DNA of 64,000 bases, from positions 1,823,001 through 1,887,000 of the forward strand of contig NZ_CP040021.1 of assembly GCF_005280275.1 (NCBI RefSeq), in the 5' to 3' direction. Of the stretch, positions 54,688 through 64,000 are shown one piece after another; position 1 is the stretch's first letter, and each line of letters opens with the position of its first letter. A model generated the notes under the pieces. The model searched no databases, was not told the DNA's origin, and saw only the letters and a list, made by a program, of their open reading frames with translations. This DNA is from Salinivibrio kushneri (GTDB lineage: Bacteria; Pseudomonadota; Gammaproteobacteria; Enterobacterales; Vibrionaceae). The translations under genes and the position numbers were made by a program.

Positions 54688-55374
54688 TCACTCCTGGGTT
54701 GCCGCAAACGCTTGACGATGAAGAATGCTAGAGAACTCTTCCATAAAGTTCATGTAGTTGTGCTCAAGTTTGCCCACTTTAGCCGTCAGACGGTTGTACG
54801 CCATCACCGCTGGGATCGCGGCGAACAGGCCCATTGCGGTTGCCACCAAGGCTTCAGCAATCCCGGGCGCTACCATCGCCAGCGTGGCCTGCTTTACCGC
54901 GCCCAAAGCGATAAAGGCGTGCATAATGCCCCACACGGTGCCAAATAGGCCGATGTAGGGGCTGATTGAGCCCACGGTGGCCAAAAATGGCAGATGGGTT
55001 TCCAGCTCTTCCACCTGTTTTGATAGCGACACACGCATCGCCCGCGAGGTGCCTTCCATCACCGCTTCAGGCACTTTGTCATTGCTGCGATGCAAACGCG
55101 CGAATTCTTTAAAGCCGGCGTAAAAAATCTTCTCGCTGCCGGTCAAATTGTCTTTGCGCGCTTGCACTTCTTGGAACAGTTGAGAAAGATCGATCCCAGA
55201 CCAAAATCTGTCTTCAAAGCGTTCCGCTTTGCTAAACGCTTGCTGCATGACCTTGGAGCGTTTGATGATCATCGCCCAAGACACCACTGACATACCCAGT
55301 AATATCAGCATCACTCCCTTGACAAGCAAACTTGCTTGCAAAAACAGGTCGAGAATGGAAAGTTCAGCGGTCAC
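54688..55374 (-). CDS. tolQ: Tol-Pal system protein TolQ
   Basis: 228 aa MotA/ExbB-type protein with three membrane helices ([57 protein letters not shown]). The Thr/Ser-lined second and third helices form the proton channel with Tol[12 protein letters not shown] is a strongly conserved motif. Overlaps ybgC by 4 bases (ATGA), so translation is coupled. Confidence 0.97.
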   Translation of the reverse strand: MTAELSILDLFLQASLLVKGVMLILLGMSVVSWAMIIKRSKVMQQAFSKAERFEDRFWSGIDLSQLFQEVQARKDNLTGSEKIFYAGFKEFARLHRSNDKVPEAVMEGTSRAMRVSLSKQVEELETHLPFLATVGSISPYIGLFGTVWGIMHAFIALGAVKQATLAMVAPGIAEALVATAMGLFAAIPAVMAYNRLTAKVGKLEHNYMNFMEEFSSILHRQAFAATQE

Positions 55375-55778
55375 GTCATCATCTCCGATTTAATCTGTGT
55401 TGGAATCGATTTGGGTTTCATGTTTTTTGGGTCGACACAGGCTATCTTAACCGTCGCCGCACACAATGCTTTTTGATCAGAATTCACCAAGCTTTGACAA
55501 AACGTCATGCTGGCGCGCCCCATGGCTGACACTGTAGTGACAACCTCCAGCGCGTCATCAAGCCGAGCGCCACGGTGAAAATCAATGTCCATGTGGCGTA
55601 CCACAAAGGCCGTATGCTCGGCAAAGAGCGCTTGTTGATTGACACCGATCTCACGCAACAGTTCAGTGCGTGCCCGCTCAAAGTAATTGAGGTAATTGGC
55701 GTGGTAAACCACTCCCCCGGCGTCCGTGTCTTCATAATACACACGGATGGGCCAGCGAAACGGCGTTGATTCTGTCAT
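55371..55778 (-). CDS. ybgC: Acyl-CoA thioester hydrolase YbgC
   Basis: 135 aa hot-dog-fold thioesterase. [26 protein letters not shown] contains the catalytic Asp and the Tyr/His positions of the YbgC/4HBT family. It acts on short-chain acyl-CoA and in E. coli interacts with acyl carrier protein. Start chosen at [13 protein letters not shown], by likeness to E. coli MNTTLFRWPVRV; a start 4 codons earlier is possible. First gene of tolQRAB-pal. Confidence 0.93.
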   Translation of the reverse strand: MTESTPFRWPIRVYYEDTDAGGVVYHANYLNYFERARTELLREIGVNQQALFAEHTAFVVRHMDIDFHRGARLDDALEVVTTVSAMGRASMTFCQSLVNSDQKALCAATVKIACVDPKNMKPKSIPTQIKSEMMT

Positions 55779-55936
55779 GTCTTTACCCATGATCGGTTTT
55801 CGATAGGCAATTACTATACCTAAGTTGTGGATGTATAGAAATGCCGAGACCGCGCGGCTGGCGCATTGGTCGCCCATCAAGCAGTCGAGAAGTGATGTGC
55901 TGCAAAAAACGCGCAATTACTCACGCTAGAGTGATG

Positions 55937-55962
55937 AAAAAAGCACCGCTTGGGTGCTTTTG
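55937..55962 (-). terminator. Terminator after the cyd operon
   Basis: AAAAGCACC-gctt-GGGTGCTTTT: on the minus strand the stem is followed by TTTTTTC. It lies between ybgE and ybgC and separates the cyd and tol-pal units. Confidence 0.85.
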
Positions 55963-56008
55963 TCATTCATTTGTCATTTTGCACTTGCTCACCGAGCGGT
56001 TGACTCAA

Positions 56009-56305
56009 CTAGCGTAGCCACATCAAGGCGAGCAAAAGAAGGGAGACGCCCCACCCCAATGGCGGCCAGGTGAGCCATCGGCTCCACTTGCCTTGCGCGG
56101 TGAAACCGACGGCATGGATCACCCCGACACAGGTCGCGTAGAGCAGCCCCACGCCCATCGGAAACGTCACCCCACCCATGCGCTGAGCAAAGGCTTCTGG
56201 CGCCCACATCACTTGGCCGCCCCAGCACAGCGCGCTGGCCAATGAGAGCAGCCGCCAAAGGCCAGTAAAGTGCTGGCCTAAAGGCGCAGGTTGGCGCTCA
56301 CTCAT
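56009..56305 (-). CDS. ybgE: Cyd operon protein YbgE
   Basis: 98-aa membrane protein with three hydrophobic segments (LWRLLSLASALCWGGQVMW; FPMGVGLLYATCVGVIHAVGF; WPPLGWGVSLLLLALMWL), the YbgE family pattern. It accompanies cydAB-X in gammaproteobacteria; its exact role is not established. The ATG (MSERQPAP) overlaps the cydX stop by 8 bases (ATGAGTGA). The longer frame reads into cydX out of frame and is rejected. Confidence 0.88.
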   Translation of the reverse strand: MSERQPAPLGQHFTGLWRLLSLASALCWGGQVMWAPEAFAQRMGGVTFPMGVGLLYATCVGVIHAVGFTAQGKWSRWLTWPPLGWGVSLLLLALMWLR

Positions 56306-56405
56306 TGTCGTGATCCATCGCTTCGGTGTGCTCCAACCATAAGGCATTGATAATGCCAAAGGCGCATGCCAGCAGCACACCAAGAATCCACGTGAAATAC
56401 CACAT
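56298..56405 (-). CDS. cydX: Cytochrome bd-I accessory subunit CydX
   Basis: A 35-aa single-helix protein read by hand: MWYFTWILGVLLACAFG, then INALWLEHTEAMDHDNE. It matches CydX (MWYFxWILG start, Glu/His-rich end), a small subunit that stabilises the haem b595/d site of cytochrome bd. Located between cydB and ybgE in the canonical order; 15 bases after cydB. Confidence 0.93.
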   Translation of the reverse strand: MWYFTWILGVLLACAFGIINALWLEHTEAMDHDNE

Positions 56406-56420
56406 ATGCAAGCTCCTTAA

Positions 56421-57557
56421 TCAGTACAGTGAATGGGTGTTGTCTTCAATATATTGCGCGTCTAAGCGGCCAAACATCTTAATGTAGCACCACAGGGTGT
56501 AAGCCAAGATAATCGGCACAAACACTGCGGCGACGATGGTCATGATCGACAAGGTCAGCTCGCTAGAGGTGGCATCCCACATGGTCAAGCTGTGGCCGGG
56601 GAAAGTGCTCGATGGCATCACAAAGGGGAACATCGCGATCCCCGCGGTCAAAATCACGCCCGCCACGGCTAAACTCGAGAACAAGAAAGCCCAACCTCCG
56701 CGCTCAAGACGTGACGCCAGCATTGCCAACAATGGCATGACAGCGCCGACCAGTGGTGCTAACCAGAGGATTGGCATCGCTTGATAGTTACGCATCCAAG
56801 CGCCGCTTTGTACCGCGACCTCTTTCGCCAGTGGGTTAGAGGCTGCTTGATTCGCCGCCTCACTGACCACCACAAAGCCATCTATATTTTGTACCCAGAA
56901 GCCTGCTGCCACAAAGAGTACGGTGGTCAATAATGCACACAGTTGCGCGACATTACGTGCGCGTACATGCAGCGCATCGGTGGTTTTTAGTTGCAACCAG
57001 GTTGCGCCTTGCAACACCACCATAAACAGGCTCACCAGCCCACACACCAAGGCGAAGGGATTAAGCAGCGCAAAAAAGCCGCCTGTGTAGGTTGGGATCA
57101 AGAGATCGCTAAGCTGGAACGGCACCCCTTGTAAGAGGTTACCAAAGGCGACCCCGAAAATGACCGGTGGCACAAAGCCCCCCAGCACCAAGCCCCAATC
57201 CCATGCGGTGCGCCAGCGTGGGTCATCGATTTTTGAGCGATAGTCAAAGCCCATGGGACGGAAGAAAAGCGCCGCCAGTGTGACCACCATCGCGATATAA
57301 AAACCAGAAAAGGAAACCGCATACACCAACGGCCAAGCGGCGAATAATGCCCCGCCTGCGGTCACTAACCAGACTTGGTTGCCTTCCCAATGGGGCGCGA
57401 CAGCGTTAATCATTACCCGACGTTCACTGTCGGTTTTGCCGATCAGGGTGAGCAAGGCGCCCACCCCCATGTCAAAGCCATCAGTGACGGTAAAGCCGAT
57501 CAGTAACACACCGATCAGCACCCACCAGATCAGGCGTAACGTTTCATAATCAAACAT
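56421..57557 (-). CDS. cydB: Cytochrome bd ubiquinol oxidase subunit II
   Basis: 378 aa with about eight or nine membrane helices. FDYETLRLIWWVLIGVLLIGF, VTDGFDMGVGALLTLIGKTD and HWEGNQVWLVTAGGALFAAWP are diagnostic. Together with CydA it forms a quinol oxidase with high oxygen affinity used under low oxygen. It ends with HTNPSLY-like tail DNTHSLY. 11 bases after cydA. Confidence 0.97.
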   Translation of the reverse strand: MFDYETLRLIWWVLIGVLLIGFTVTDGFDMGVGALLTLIGKTDSERRVMINAVAPHWEGNQVWLVTAGGALFAAWPLVYAVSFSGFYIAMVVTLAALFFRPMGFDYRSKIDDPRWRTAWDWGLVLGGFVPPVIFGVAFGNLLQGVPFQLSDLLIPTYTGGFFALLNPFALVCGLVSLFMVVLQGATWLQLKTTDALHVRARNVAQLCALLTTVLFVAAGFWVQNIDGFVVVSEAANQAASNPLAKEVAVQSGAWMRNYQAMPILWLAPLVGAVMPLLAMLASRLERGGWAFLFSSLAVAGVILTAGIAMFPFVMPSSTFPGHSLTMWDATSSELTLSIMTIVAAVFVPIILAYTLWCYIKMFGRLDAQYIEDNTHSLY

Positions 57558-57568
57558 GCTCTCTCTCC

Positions 57569-59155
57569 TTATGCTTCAATCTGGCGGCTGAAATCCGCTT
57601 CTGGATTGCCTTTTTGTTCAAAATGGTAGCGGCCGGTTTTGAGGCTGCTGGGCCCAAGGCGGGCAAACTTGAACATCAGATAAAGCTCAGCGACGAGGAA
57701 AACGGTGTAGAGCGAGCAAATCGCCACCATCGAGAAAATAATATCGCCAGCGGCCAGATTCGATGCGGCCACGTGCACGGGGAGGATTTCCCCCACCGCC
57801 CAAGGCTGGCGACCGTATTCGGCAACAAACCAACCCGCTTCGCAGGCGATCCATGGCAGAGGAATACCAATCAGCGCAAGCTTCAGTAGCCATGGTTTTT
57901 CATCGATACGCTGGCGACAGGTTTGCCAGAACGCCATGCCAAAAATAAACAGCATCGCAAAGCCGCACGCTACCATGATCCTAAAGCTCCAGAACAAAGG
58001 CGCCACTTGCGGAATAGAGTCTTGCGCGGCTTGCTGAATTTGCCCTTCAGTCGCATCCACCACCTTGTCGGTGTACGGCTTAAGGAGCAGGCCATAACCG
58101 AGGTCGTTTTTCACTTCATTGAACGCGGCTTTGGTTTCCGGTGATTTCTCGCCGGCACGCAGTTTTTCCAGCAATGCGTACGCCTGCATACCATTGCGGA
58201 TGCGGGTTTCATGCTCAGCAATCAAATCGGTTAAGCCTGTCACTTCTTTATCCAGTGAGCGCGTGGCAATGATCCCCATCGCATAAGGGATTTTGATCGC
58301 ATAATCGGTCTGCATGGTCTCTTGATTCGGCAAGCCCACCACGGTAAACGCCGCTGGCGCTTCTTCGGTGTGCCACTCGGCCTCAATCGCTGCCAGTTTG
58401 ACCTTTTGTACATCACCCAGCTCGTAACCGGACTCATCACCCAGCACAATCACGGATAAAATGGCCGCCATACCAAACGAGGCCGCGATCGCAAACGAAC
58501 GGCGGGCAAAGGCTATATCACGGCCTTTGAGCAGGTAGTAAGCACTGATACCAAGGATGAACATCGCCCCTGTGGTATAGCCAGCGGCAACGGTGTGAAC
58601 AAACTTCACCTGCGCCACGGGGTTGAAGACCACATCGGCAAAGCTCACCATCTCCATGCGCATGGTTTCAAAGTTAAACTCTGAACCCACGGGGTTTTGC
58701 ATCCAGCCGTTGGCGACCAAAATCCATAGCGCGGAAAAGTTAGAGCCTAACGCCACCAGCCAGGTAGTGACCAAGTGTTGACGCTTACTGAGACGATCCC
58801 AACCAAAGAAGAACAGGCCCACAAAAGTGGATTCAAGGAAGAAGGCCATCAGCCCTTCAATGGCAAGCGGGGCCCCAAAAATATCCCCGACATAGTGGGA
58901 ATAGTAGGCCCAGTTGGTTCCGAATTGAAACTCCATGGTGAGGCCAGTGGCCACCCCAAGCGCAAAGTTAATTCCAAACAGCTTGCCCCAAAACTTGGTC
59001 ATGTCTTTGTAGATTTGCTTGTCGGTCATCACGTATAACGATTCCATGATGGCCAGCAAAAATGCCATGCCCAGAGTTAAAGGAACAAACAGGAAGTGAT
59101 ACATCGCGGTCAGCGCAAACTGCAGCCGCGATAAATCGACGATATCGGTAATCAT
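57569..59155 (-). CDS. cydA: Cytochrome bd ubiquinol oxidase subunit I
   Basis: 528 aa. Begins [20 protein letters not shown], followed by [18 protein letters not shown] (His and Glu haem ligands in this region). The quinol-binding Q-loop includes [20 protein letters not shown] and [14 protein letters not shown]. Start selected at the ATG with GGAG upstream, 26 codons inside the longer frame, because it gives the canonical N-terminus. First gene of cydABX-ybgE. The AT-rich upstream region suits ArcA/FNR control. Confidence 0.97.
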   Translation of the reverse strand: MITDIVDLSRLQFALTAMYHFLFVPLTLGMAFLLAIMESLYVMTDKQIYKDMTKFWGKLFGINFALGVATGLTMEFQFGTNWAYYSHYVGDIFGAPLAIEGLMAFFLESTFVGLFFFGWDRLSKRQHLVTTWLVALGSNFSALWILVANGWMQNPVGSEFNFETMRMEMVSFADVVFNPVAQVKFVHTVAAGYTTGAMFILGISAYYLLKGRDIAFARRSFAIAASFGMAAILSVIVLGDESGYELGDVQKVKLAAIEAEWHTEEAPAAFTVVGLPNQETMQTDYAIKIPYAMGIIATRSLDKEVTGLTDLIAEHETRIRNGMQAYALLEKLRAGEKSPETKAAFNEVKNDLGYGLLLKPYTDKVVDATEGQIQQAAQDSIPQVAPLFWSFRIMVACGFAMLFIFGMAFWQTCRQRIDEKPWLLKLALIGIPLPWIACEAGWFVAEYGRQPWAVGEILPVHVAASNLAAGDIIFSMVAICSLYTVFLVAELYLMFKFARLGPSSLKTGRYHFEQKGNPEADFSRQIEA

Positions 59156-59579
59156 GGTCACTCCTTTACACCGTTTTCGGTGCCGATACTGGCGTATCGC
59201 TCGTTTTACTCTCTCACCCAACACGGCAGTCAAAACAACTGGCTGGCGCGGGGAAAGCTACACACTTCTTAATTGACTGCTTGCATGTTACACAGTTGAA
59301 ACACCAAGGTTATTCTATAGTTAAATTTTATCTAATTAAGGTATAACTAATATTATAGGTACAACAATGGGGTGTTAATCGCGTTTTGCTCGGTTTGTCG
59401 ACTCGGCTGCAAAAACAATAAGGCGAACCAACCAAGATACAAAACTGTGATTAACCGCGAAGAAACTGGGTGAGACGGCGGCATTAACGGAAGCCACTTC
59501 TCATTGTCTCGTCACCAGCAACCGCTAGCAGATGGGGTTACGATAAGGGTTCACGTGCTACATAACCTTAATCTAGATC
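59156..59579 (-). promoter_or_regulatory. cyd operon upstream region
   Basis: A 424-base gene-free stretch. On the minus strand 59300-59360 is very AT-rich (GTTATACCTTAATTAGATAA, then TTTAACTATAGAAT), with direct GTTA-like elements resembling ArcA boxes and a possible -10 TATAGAAT near 59312-59319. Anaerobic regulation is expected from E. coli cyd but is not proved here. Nothing else is visible in the stretch. Confidence 0.4.
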
Positions 59580-59611
59580 AAAAAAACCCATTGGTTGTCG
59601 GCCAATGGGGC
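59580..59611 (-). terminator. Terminator after ruvB
   Basis: CCCATTGG-ttgtcgg-CCAATGGG with an A-run on the plus strand (TTTTTTT on the transcribed minus strand). It ends the ruvCAB transcript about 70 bases after ruvB. Confidence 0.88.
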
Positions 59612-59678
59612 TGTTTTAGAAAAAAACGTCTTGATCTTGATTAAGGTTTGCGAGGATTTTTCGCTCAGTCTTAGCCGA

Positions 59679-60692
59679 CTAAGTTTTCGGCAAATCAAAG
59701 CCAAAGTGCAAATAGGCACGCTGGCTGGCAATTCGGCCACGTGGTGTGCGTTGCAGGTAGCCTTGTTGAATCAAATAAGGCTCAATCACATCTTCGATGG
59801 TGTCTTTCTCTTCGCCAATCGCCGCCGCTAAGTTATCAAGCCCCACCGGCCCGCCATCGAACTTCTCAATAATAGCATTGAGTAGCTTGCGATCCATGTA
59901 GTCAAACCCTTGGCTGTCGACATCGAGCATATCGAGCGCGCGTTTGGCTATGTCAGCACTGATATCTCCCGTGCCTTTTACTTCGGCATAATCACGCACA
60001 CGGCGGAGCAAGCGGTTGGCAATGCGTGGCGTACCACGAGAACGACGAGCCACTTCCATCGCCCCTTCCTCGTCGGTTGATAATGCCAAGCAATGGGCGC
60101 TGCGTTTCACGATACCGGTTAGATCCCCCACGCTGTAATACTCTAAACGCTGAGTAATACCAAACCGGTCACGCAAGGGCGATGTCAACGAGCCGGCGCG
60201 GGTGGTGGCACCAATCAGGGTAAACGGCGGTAAATCGATTTTGATTGAGCGCGCGGCAGGCCCTTCACCAATCATAATATCTAGCTGATAGTCTTCCATC
60301 GCCGGGTACAAGACTTCTTCTACCACTGGGCTTAAGCGATGGATTTCATCAATAAATAATACATCGTGAGGCTCAAGGTTGGTGAGCAAGGCGGCCAGAT
60401 CGCCGGCTTTTTCTAACACGGGGCCTGACGTGGTGCGAATATTGACGTCCATTTCATTGGCAACAATATTGGCCAAGGTGGTTTTACCCAGACCTGGCGG
60501 GCCAAAAATCAACAGATGATCGAGCGCCTCTTGGCGTTTACGCGCAGCATGGATAAAGATTTCCATTTGATCACGGACGTGATTTTGCCCCTGGTAGTCT
60601 TCCAATAACTTAGGACGAATCGCGCGGTCGATCACCTCTTCTTCCCGATCAGGGGTGGTTTGCGCCGAGATTAAACGATCAGCTTCTATCAT
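59679..60692 (-). CDS. ruvB: Holliday junction branch migration ATPase RuvB
   Basis: 337 aa AAA+ motor. Walker [12 protein letters not shown] (64-74), Walker [11 protein letters not shown], sensor [18 protein letters not shown] and the arginine finger, with a C-terminal winged helix ([19 protein letters not shown]). RuvB hexamers drive branch migration on the RuvA tetramer. 3 bases after ruvA. Ends at DLPKT, normal length. Confidence 0.98.
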   Translation of the reverse strand: MIEADRLISAQTTPDREEEVIDRAIRPKLLEDYQGQNHVRDQMEIFIHAARKRQEALDHLLIFGPPGLGKTTLANIVANEMDVNIRTTSGPVLEKAGDLAALLTNLEPHDVLFIDEIHRLSPVVEEVLYPAMEDYQLDIMIGEGPAARSIKIDLPPFTLIGATTRAGSLTSPLRDRFGITQRLEYYSVGDLTGIVKRSAHCLALSTDEEGAMEVARRSRGTPRIANRLLRRVRDYAEVKGTGDISADIAKRALDMLDVDSQGFDYMDRKLLNAIIEKFDGGPVGLDNLAAAIGEEKDTIEDVIEPYLIQQGYLQRTPRGRIASQRAYLHFGFDLPKT

Positions 60693-60695
60693 GGG

Positions 60696-61325
60696 TTACA
60701 CCATTGAACGCAGCGCGTGACGGATCACGTCTTCGCTGCTCATATCATCAGTTGCAATTTGTTTAACCACTTTCTCCGCCTGCGCCGCTTTATAACCCAG
60801 TGCGACCAAGGCGCTTACCGCCTCATCCGCGGCAGACGATATGGTGGTTGGCGCTGCGCGTAGGGCTGCGCCCTCAGCCGTCGCAGCATCCGTGTGCGGG
60901 GTAAAGAGATCGAACGCTTCCCAATTTTTAAGCCGGTCACGCATTTCAACCACCAAACGTTCCGCGGTTTTCTTGCCCACGCCGGGGATTTTCACCAGGG
61001 TCGAGACATCATTGTGCTCGACACTGTCGACAAAGTGGTTAGCCGTCATCCCCGATAAAATCGCTAACCCCAGTTTAGGTCCCACGCCATTGGCCTTGAT
61101 CACTTCCCGAAACAGCGCTCGCTCACGTTTACCGCTAAAACCATAGAGAAGTTGCGCATCTTCACGCACCACAAAATGCGTGTACACGGTGGCAGTTTCG
61201 CCCACCTCCGGCAATTGATACAAGCAGTTCATCGGCATGCTCACTTCATAGCCGACGCCGTTCACATCGATCAAAATCTCAGGAGGTTGCTTTTCTATCA
61301 GGGTTCCCTGTAATCGGCCTATCAC
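60696..61325 (-). CDS. ruvA: Holliday junction DNA helicase RuvA
   Basis: 209 aa. N-terminal OB fold [19 protein letters not shown], then tandem helix-hairpin-helix motifs ([47 protein letters not shown]) and a C-terminal domain binding RuvB ([20 protein letters not shown]). It holds the four-way junction. Coupled to ruvB but separated from ruvC by a 279-base repeat region, unlike the tight ruvC-ruvA spacing seen in many relatives. Confidence 0.97.
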   Translation of the reverse strand: MIGRLQGTLIEKQPPEILIDVNGVGYEVSMPMNCLYQLPEVGETATVYTHFVVREDAQLLYGFSGKRERALFREVIKANGVGPKLGLAILSGMTANHFVDSVEHNDVSTLVKIPGVGKKTAERLVVEMRDRLKNWEAFDLFTPHTDAATAEGAALRAAPTTISSAADEAVSALVALGYKAAQAEKVVKQIATDDMSSEDVIRHALRSMV

Positions 61326-61380
61326 AATCGCATCTCTGTTTGTTACTTTGCCCCAAGGATAAAGAATAACTGGATCTATA

Positions 61381-61602
61381 TCCAGTCGGATTGAGGGGGA
61401 TACGGAATACGGAATACGGAATACGAAATACGGAATACGGAATACGGAATACGGATTACGGATTACGGATTACGGAAAAGCGTAACGTGCCTGTCCCTGT
61501 AGAAACAGTTCCTAGGGCCTAGGATCCTAGGACCTAGGCGCTACTTTCTGCTCTTCCCGTATTCTGTAAGCGAAGCGCTCTGTATTCGAAATCCCTAGGC
61601 GC
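61381..61602. repeat. Tandem GGAATAC/GGATTAC array plus CTAG composite repeat
   Basis: From 61397 to about 61480, ten or so copies of a 7-bp unit: GGAATAC repeated with one GAAATAC variant, then GGATTAC three times. Next come AAAAGCGTAACGTGCC, a CTAG palindrome array at 61510-61539 (CCTAGGATCCTAGG core) and half of the hairpin module with CTGTAAGCGAAGCGCTC. It breaks the ruvA-ruvC junction. The tandem part explains the origin of the GGAATACGG phrase of the other units. Confidence 0.88.
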
Positions 61603-61604
61603 TT

Positions 61605-62126
61605 TTACCGATACCGGCCGCGGCGGGCGGCGTTGGCTTTGCCGGCCATGGCGATGAGGGTGTGGTTGGTGTGAGCATGACAAATGGCAACCGCGAGAGC
61701 ATCGGCGGCATCGGCTTGCGGGGTGGCACTAAGTTTCAACATATGGGTGACCATATGCTGGACTTGCTTTTTATCCGCACTGCCTTTTCCCACTACGGCT
61801 TGCTTGATAAGCCTGGCGGCATATTCAGACACCGGTAAATCGGCGTTTACCGCCGCGACAATGGCACTGCCGCGTGCTTGACCCAGTTTCAGTGCTGAAT
61901 CCGCGTTACGGGCCATAAACACTTGCTCGATAGCAAAGTTATCTGGCTGAAATTGCGTGATGACTTCGCTCACGCCTGCGTAGATATGCTTCAGTCGACC
62001 GGGTAAGTCGTCTGTCTCGGTACGAATACAGCCACTACCGAGATATTCAAGATGCCGACCATGTTGGCGGATCACCCCATAACCGGTGATCCGCGAACCT
62101 GGGTCAATTCCCAGTATCACTGCCAT
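61605..62126 (-). CDS. ruvC: Crossover junction endodeoxyribonuclease RuvC
   Basis: 173 aa RNase H-fold resolvase that cuts Holliday junctions. Catalytic acids: Asp8 in [13 protein letters not shown], Glu in FAIEQVFMA, and the Asp pair near the end ([14 protein letters not shown]). The YEB-like N-terminus MAVILGID is normal. It directly follows yebC with no spacer. The C-terminal [11 protein letters not shown] is basic, as in relatives. Confidence 0.97.
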   Translation of the reverse strand: MAVILGIDPGSRITGYGVIRQHGRHLEYLGSGCIRTETDDLPGRLKHIYAGVSEVITQFQPDNFAIEQVFMARNADSALKLGQARGSAIVAAVNADLPVSEYAARLIKQAVVGKGSADKKQVQHMVTHMLKLSATPQADAADALAVAICHAHTNHTLIAMAGKANAARRGRYR

Positions 62127-62873
62127 TTAGCTTAAACTCGCTGCCACTTCATCCGAGATATCACCGTTATGGTAGACTTCTTGCACATCGTCAAGGTCTT
62201 CTAGCATATCAATCAAACGCAACAGCTTGGGTGCAGTGTCTGCATCTAACTCCGCTTTGGTGGATGGTACCTGCGTCACTTCGGCACGTTCAGCCTCAAA
62301 CCCGGCTTTATCCAGTGCATCTTTCACATAGCCAAAGTCATTAGGCGTGGTGTACACATCCATTGAACCGTCGTCATAGGTGACCACATCGTCCGCGCCG
62401 CCTTCGAGTGCCGCTTCCATCACCGCATCTTCTTCAAGGCCGGAGGCGTAGGTAATCACCCCTTTTTTATCGAATAAGAAGCTGACTGAACCATCGGTAC
62501 CCAGGTTACCGCCAGACTTGGAAAACGCATGGCGCACGCCTGATACCGTGCGGTTGCGGTTATCGGTCATACACTCCACCATCACCGCCGTGCCCGCAGG
62601 GCCATAACCTTCATAGATGACGGTTTCCATGTTTTCGTCACCTTCGCCGCCCGCACCACGTGAAATCGCACGGTTGATGGTGTCGCGTGTCATGTTATTT
62701 GATAGCGCTTTATCCACCGCGGCACGCAAACGTGGGTTGGTTTCCGCTTCGGGGCCACCTTCTTTGGTTGCCACCACAATTTCTCGGATAAGCTTGGTGA
62801 AAATCTTACCGCGCTTCGCGTCTTGAGCGGCTTTACGGTGTTTAATGTTCGACCACTTACTGTGACCTGCCAT
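62127..62873 (-). CDS. yebC: YebC/PmpR family transcription-translation regulator
   Basis: 248 aa. [26 protein letters not shown] is the invariant N-terminus, followed by [15 protein letters not shown] and [17 protein letters not shown]. YebC proteins bind DNA in some species and relieve ribosome stalling on proline-rich stretches in others. It sits between aspS and ruvC, the standard order in gammaproteobacteria. Confidence 0.97.
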   Translation of the reverse strand: MAGHSKWSNIKHRKAAQDAKRGKIFTKLIREIVVATKEGGPEAETNPRLRAAVDKALSNNMTRDTINRAISRGAGGEGDENMETVIYEGYGPAGTAVMVECMTDNRNRTVSGVRHAFSKSGGNLGTDGSVSFLFDKKGVITYASGLEEDAVMEAALEGGADDVVTYDDGSMDVYTTPNDFGYVKDALDKAGFEAERAEVTQVPSTKAELDADTAPKLLRLIDMLEDLDDVQEVYHNGDISDEVAASLS

Positions 62874-62920
62874 ATCGACTCTCCGTTTTTTGCGCTCCCC
62901 TCACGTGAAAGGAGTAATAA

Positions 62921-62958
62921 GAAAAACGCGCCTTGGCTTTTCAGTCTGAGGCGCGTTG
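62921..62958 (-). terminator. Terminator between aspS and yebC
   Basis: Stem AACGCGCCT / AGGCGCGTT with a 15-base loop; the minus strand continues TTTTTC. It ends aspS transcription about 100 bases after its stop and implies yebC-ruvC has its own promoter. Confidence 0.75.
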
Positions 62959-63056
62959 AGACATTGACCTTGCGCCTTGATACGACTGCCTGGTGACGGC
63001 AGCTATCGGTCGCAAGGATAAGACGGGCAAGACTACTTGTCCGTCATCAGGCGAAT

Positions 63057-64000
63057 TTATTCGCTGTGTTCGTTTTGCTCTGCCGCCGCGGTAATGCTGA
63101 GAGCCAGCTCTTCAAGCGCCGCGTCATTGGCCAGGCTTGGCGCATCAGTCATCAAGCAGGCCGCTGCAGTGGTTTTCGGGAAGGCAATCACGTCGCGAAT
63201 GTTTTCGGTGCCGGATAGCAACATCACCAGGCGATCCATACCAAACGCCAGACCCGCGTGTGGTGGGGTGCCGTATTGCAACGCATCCAACAAGAAGCCA
63301 AATTTCTTGCGCTGCTCTTGCTCATCAATGCCCAGCGTCTCAAACACCGCGGCTTGCATTTCTGGGTTATGGATACGGACCGAGCCACCGCCCACTTCGT
63401 AGCCATTAATCACCATGTCGTAGGCGTTAGAGTTCGCCGCCGCCGGGTTTACCACCAGCTCTTCAGGTGTCACGTCTGTCGGCGCAGTGAACGGGTGGTG
63501 CATCGCATGCAAGTTACCTTCGTCGTCTTCCTCAAACATTGGGAAGTCAATCACCCACAATGGTGCCCACGCTTGGGTGTCGGTCAGCTCAAGATCCAGG
63601 CCTAACTTCACACGCAGTGCGCCAAGCGCTTCGGTAACGACAGACTTTTTGTCTGCGCCGAATAGGATAATGTCACCGGTTTGCGCCTCGGTGCGTGACA
63701 GAATGCTTTCCACCACTTCGGCATTGAGGAACTTGGCCACCGGCGATTGAATGCCATCAAAACCGGCGTCGCGGTCGTTGACTTTCATCCACGCCAAGCC
63801 TTTGGCGCCGTAAATGCCAACAAAGTGGGTGTATTCATCAATCTGCTTGCGCGACAAGCTGGCACCGCCTGGCACACGAATCACGGCCACGCGGCCTTTT
63901 TCATCGTTTGCCGGGCCAGAGAACACTTTGAATTCAACATCTTTGACGATATCAGCGACATCGACGATTTCGAGCGGGTTACGCAAATCTGGCTTGTCGG
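63057..64000 (-). CDS. aspS: Aspartyl-tRNA synthetase, C-terminal part
   Basis: The C-terminal 313 codons plus stop; the gene runs off the right edge. The class II synthetase core is visible: [34 protein letters not shown] (motif 2/3 area), and motif 3 [18 protein letters not shown]. The insertion (GAD) domain typical of bacterial AspRS precedes it ([20 protein letters not shown]). It charges tRNA-Asp. Ends [14 protein letters not shown]. Confidence 0.97.
   Translation of the reverse strand, partial: DKPDLRNPLEIVDVADIVKDVEFKVFSGPANDEKGRVAVIRVPGGASLSRKQIDEYTHFVGIYGAKGLAWMKVNDRDAGFDGIQSPVAKFLNAEVVESILSRTEAQTGDIILFGADKKSVVTEALGALRVKLGLDLELTDTQAWAPLWVIDFPMFEEDDEGNLHAMHHPFTAPTDVTPEELVVNPAAANSNAYDMVINGYEVGGGSVRIHNPEMQAAVFETLGIDEQEQRKKFGFLLDALQYGTPPHAGLAFGMDRLVMLLSGTENIRDVIAFPKTTAAACLMTDAPSLANDAALEELALSITAAAEQNEHSE

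Noticed and set aside
55779-55916. 46-codon N-terminal extension of YbgC
   Set aside because: Not found in the family, and the internal Met gives the canonical N-terminus.

Overview
The window looks like a chromosomal segment of a marine or halophilic member of the Vibrionaceae (Salinivibrio or Grimontia would fit, but I cannot fix the genus). The support is the conserved order aspS-yebC-ruvC-ruvA-ruvB, cydA-cydB-cydX-ybgE, ybgC-tolQ-tolR-tolA-tolB-pal-cpoB and nadA, together with a Vibrio-type polysaccharide locus that includes an rjg-like metallo-hydrolase, a long SLBB-domain export protein and yjbEFGH.

Layout. 1-3028: dTDP-L-rhamnose operon, copy A (rfbB, rfbA, rfbD, start of rfbC; minus strand). 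3435-9986: plus-strand block of galE, yjbE, yjbF, yjbG, yjbH and wecA. 10159-11780: an apparently intact ISAs1-family element and the tail of an IS66-family element. 11828-40162: a minus-strand array of about 28 kb reading wzi, wza-like, four-helix-bundle gene, wzz, cysD, SLC13 permease, cysC, DHH phosphoesterase, cysN, wzx, sulfotransferase, polysaccharide deacetylase, two glycosyltransferases, rfbBADC copy B, further glycosyltransferases, wzy-like polymerase and a UDP-uronate epimerase. An ops/JUMPStart-type element (40263-40273) precedes it. 40838-46596: rjg-like hydrolase, alpha/beta hydrolase, ugd and an unknown lipoprotein. 46841-48695: tRNA-Ser(GGA), a UPF0149 protein and a HepT/MntA toxin-antitoxin pair. 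49178-64000: housekeeping genes (nadA, tol-pal, cyd, ruv, yebC, aspS).

How the genes work together (inference from families). WecA primes undecaprenyl phosphate. GalE, Ugd and the uronate epimerase, and RmlABCD supply UDP-Gal/GalNAc, UDP-GlcA/GalA and dTDP-rhamnose. The glycosyltransferases assemble the repeat unit, Wzx flips it, Wzy and Wzz polymerise it, and the Wza-like protein and Wzi export and anchor it. CysD/CysN/CysC with the SLC13 permease would make PAPS for the sulfotransferase, and the DHH protein may remove the by-product PAP. The predicted product is therefore a sulfated, uronic-acid and rhamnose-containing capsule or O-antigen.

The most unusual signal is non-coding. A family of composite intergenic repeats rich in CTAG is scattered through the window. 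It combines arrays of CCTAGG units, including a perfect 32-bp palindrome, with an ~83-bp imperfect hairpin found in both orientations and with GGAATAC-type tandem repeats. The repeats lie almost only at gene ends, provide several TAG stop codons, and have been split by insertion sequences. CTAG is normally one of the rarest tetranucleotides in gammaproteobacteria, so these arrays stand out.
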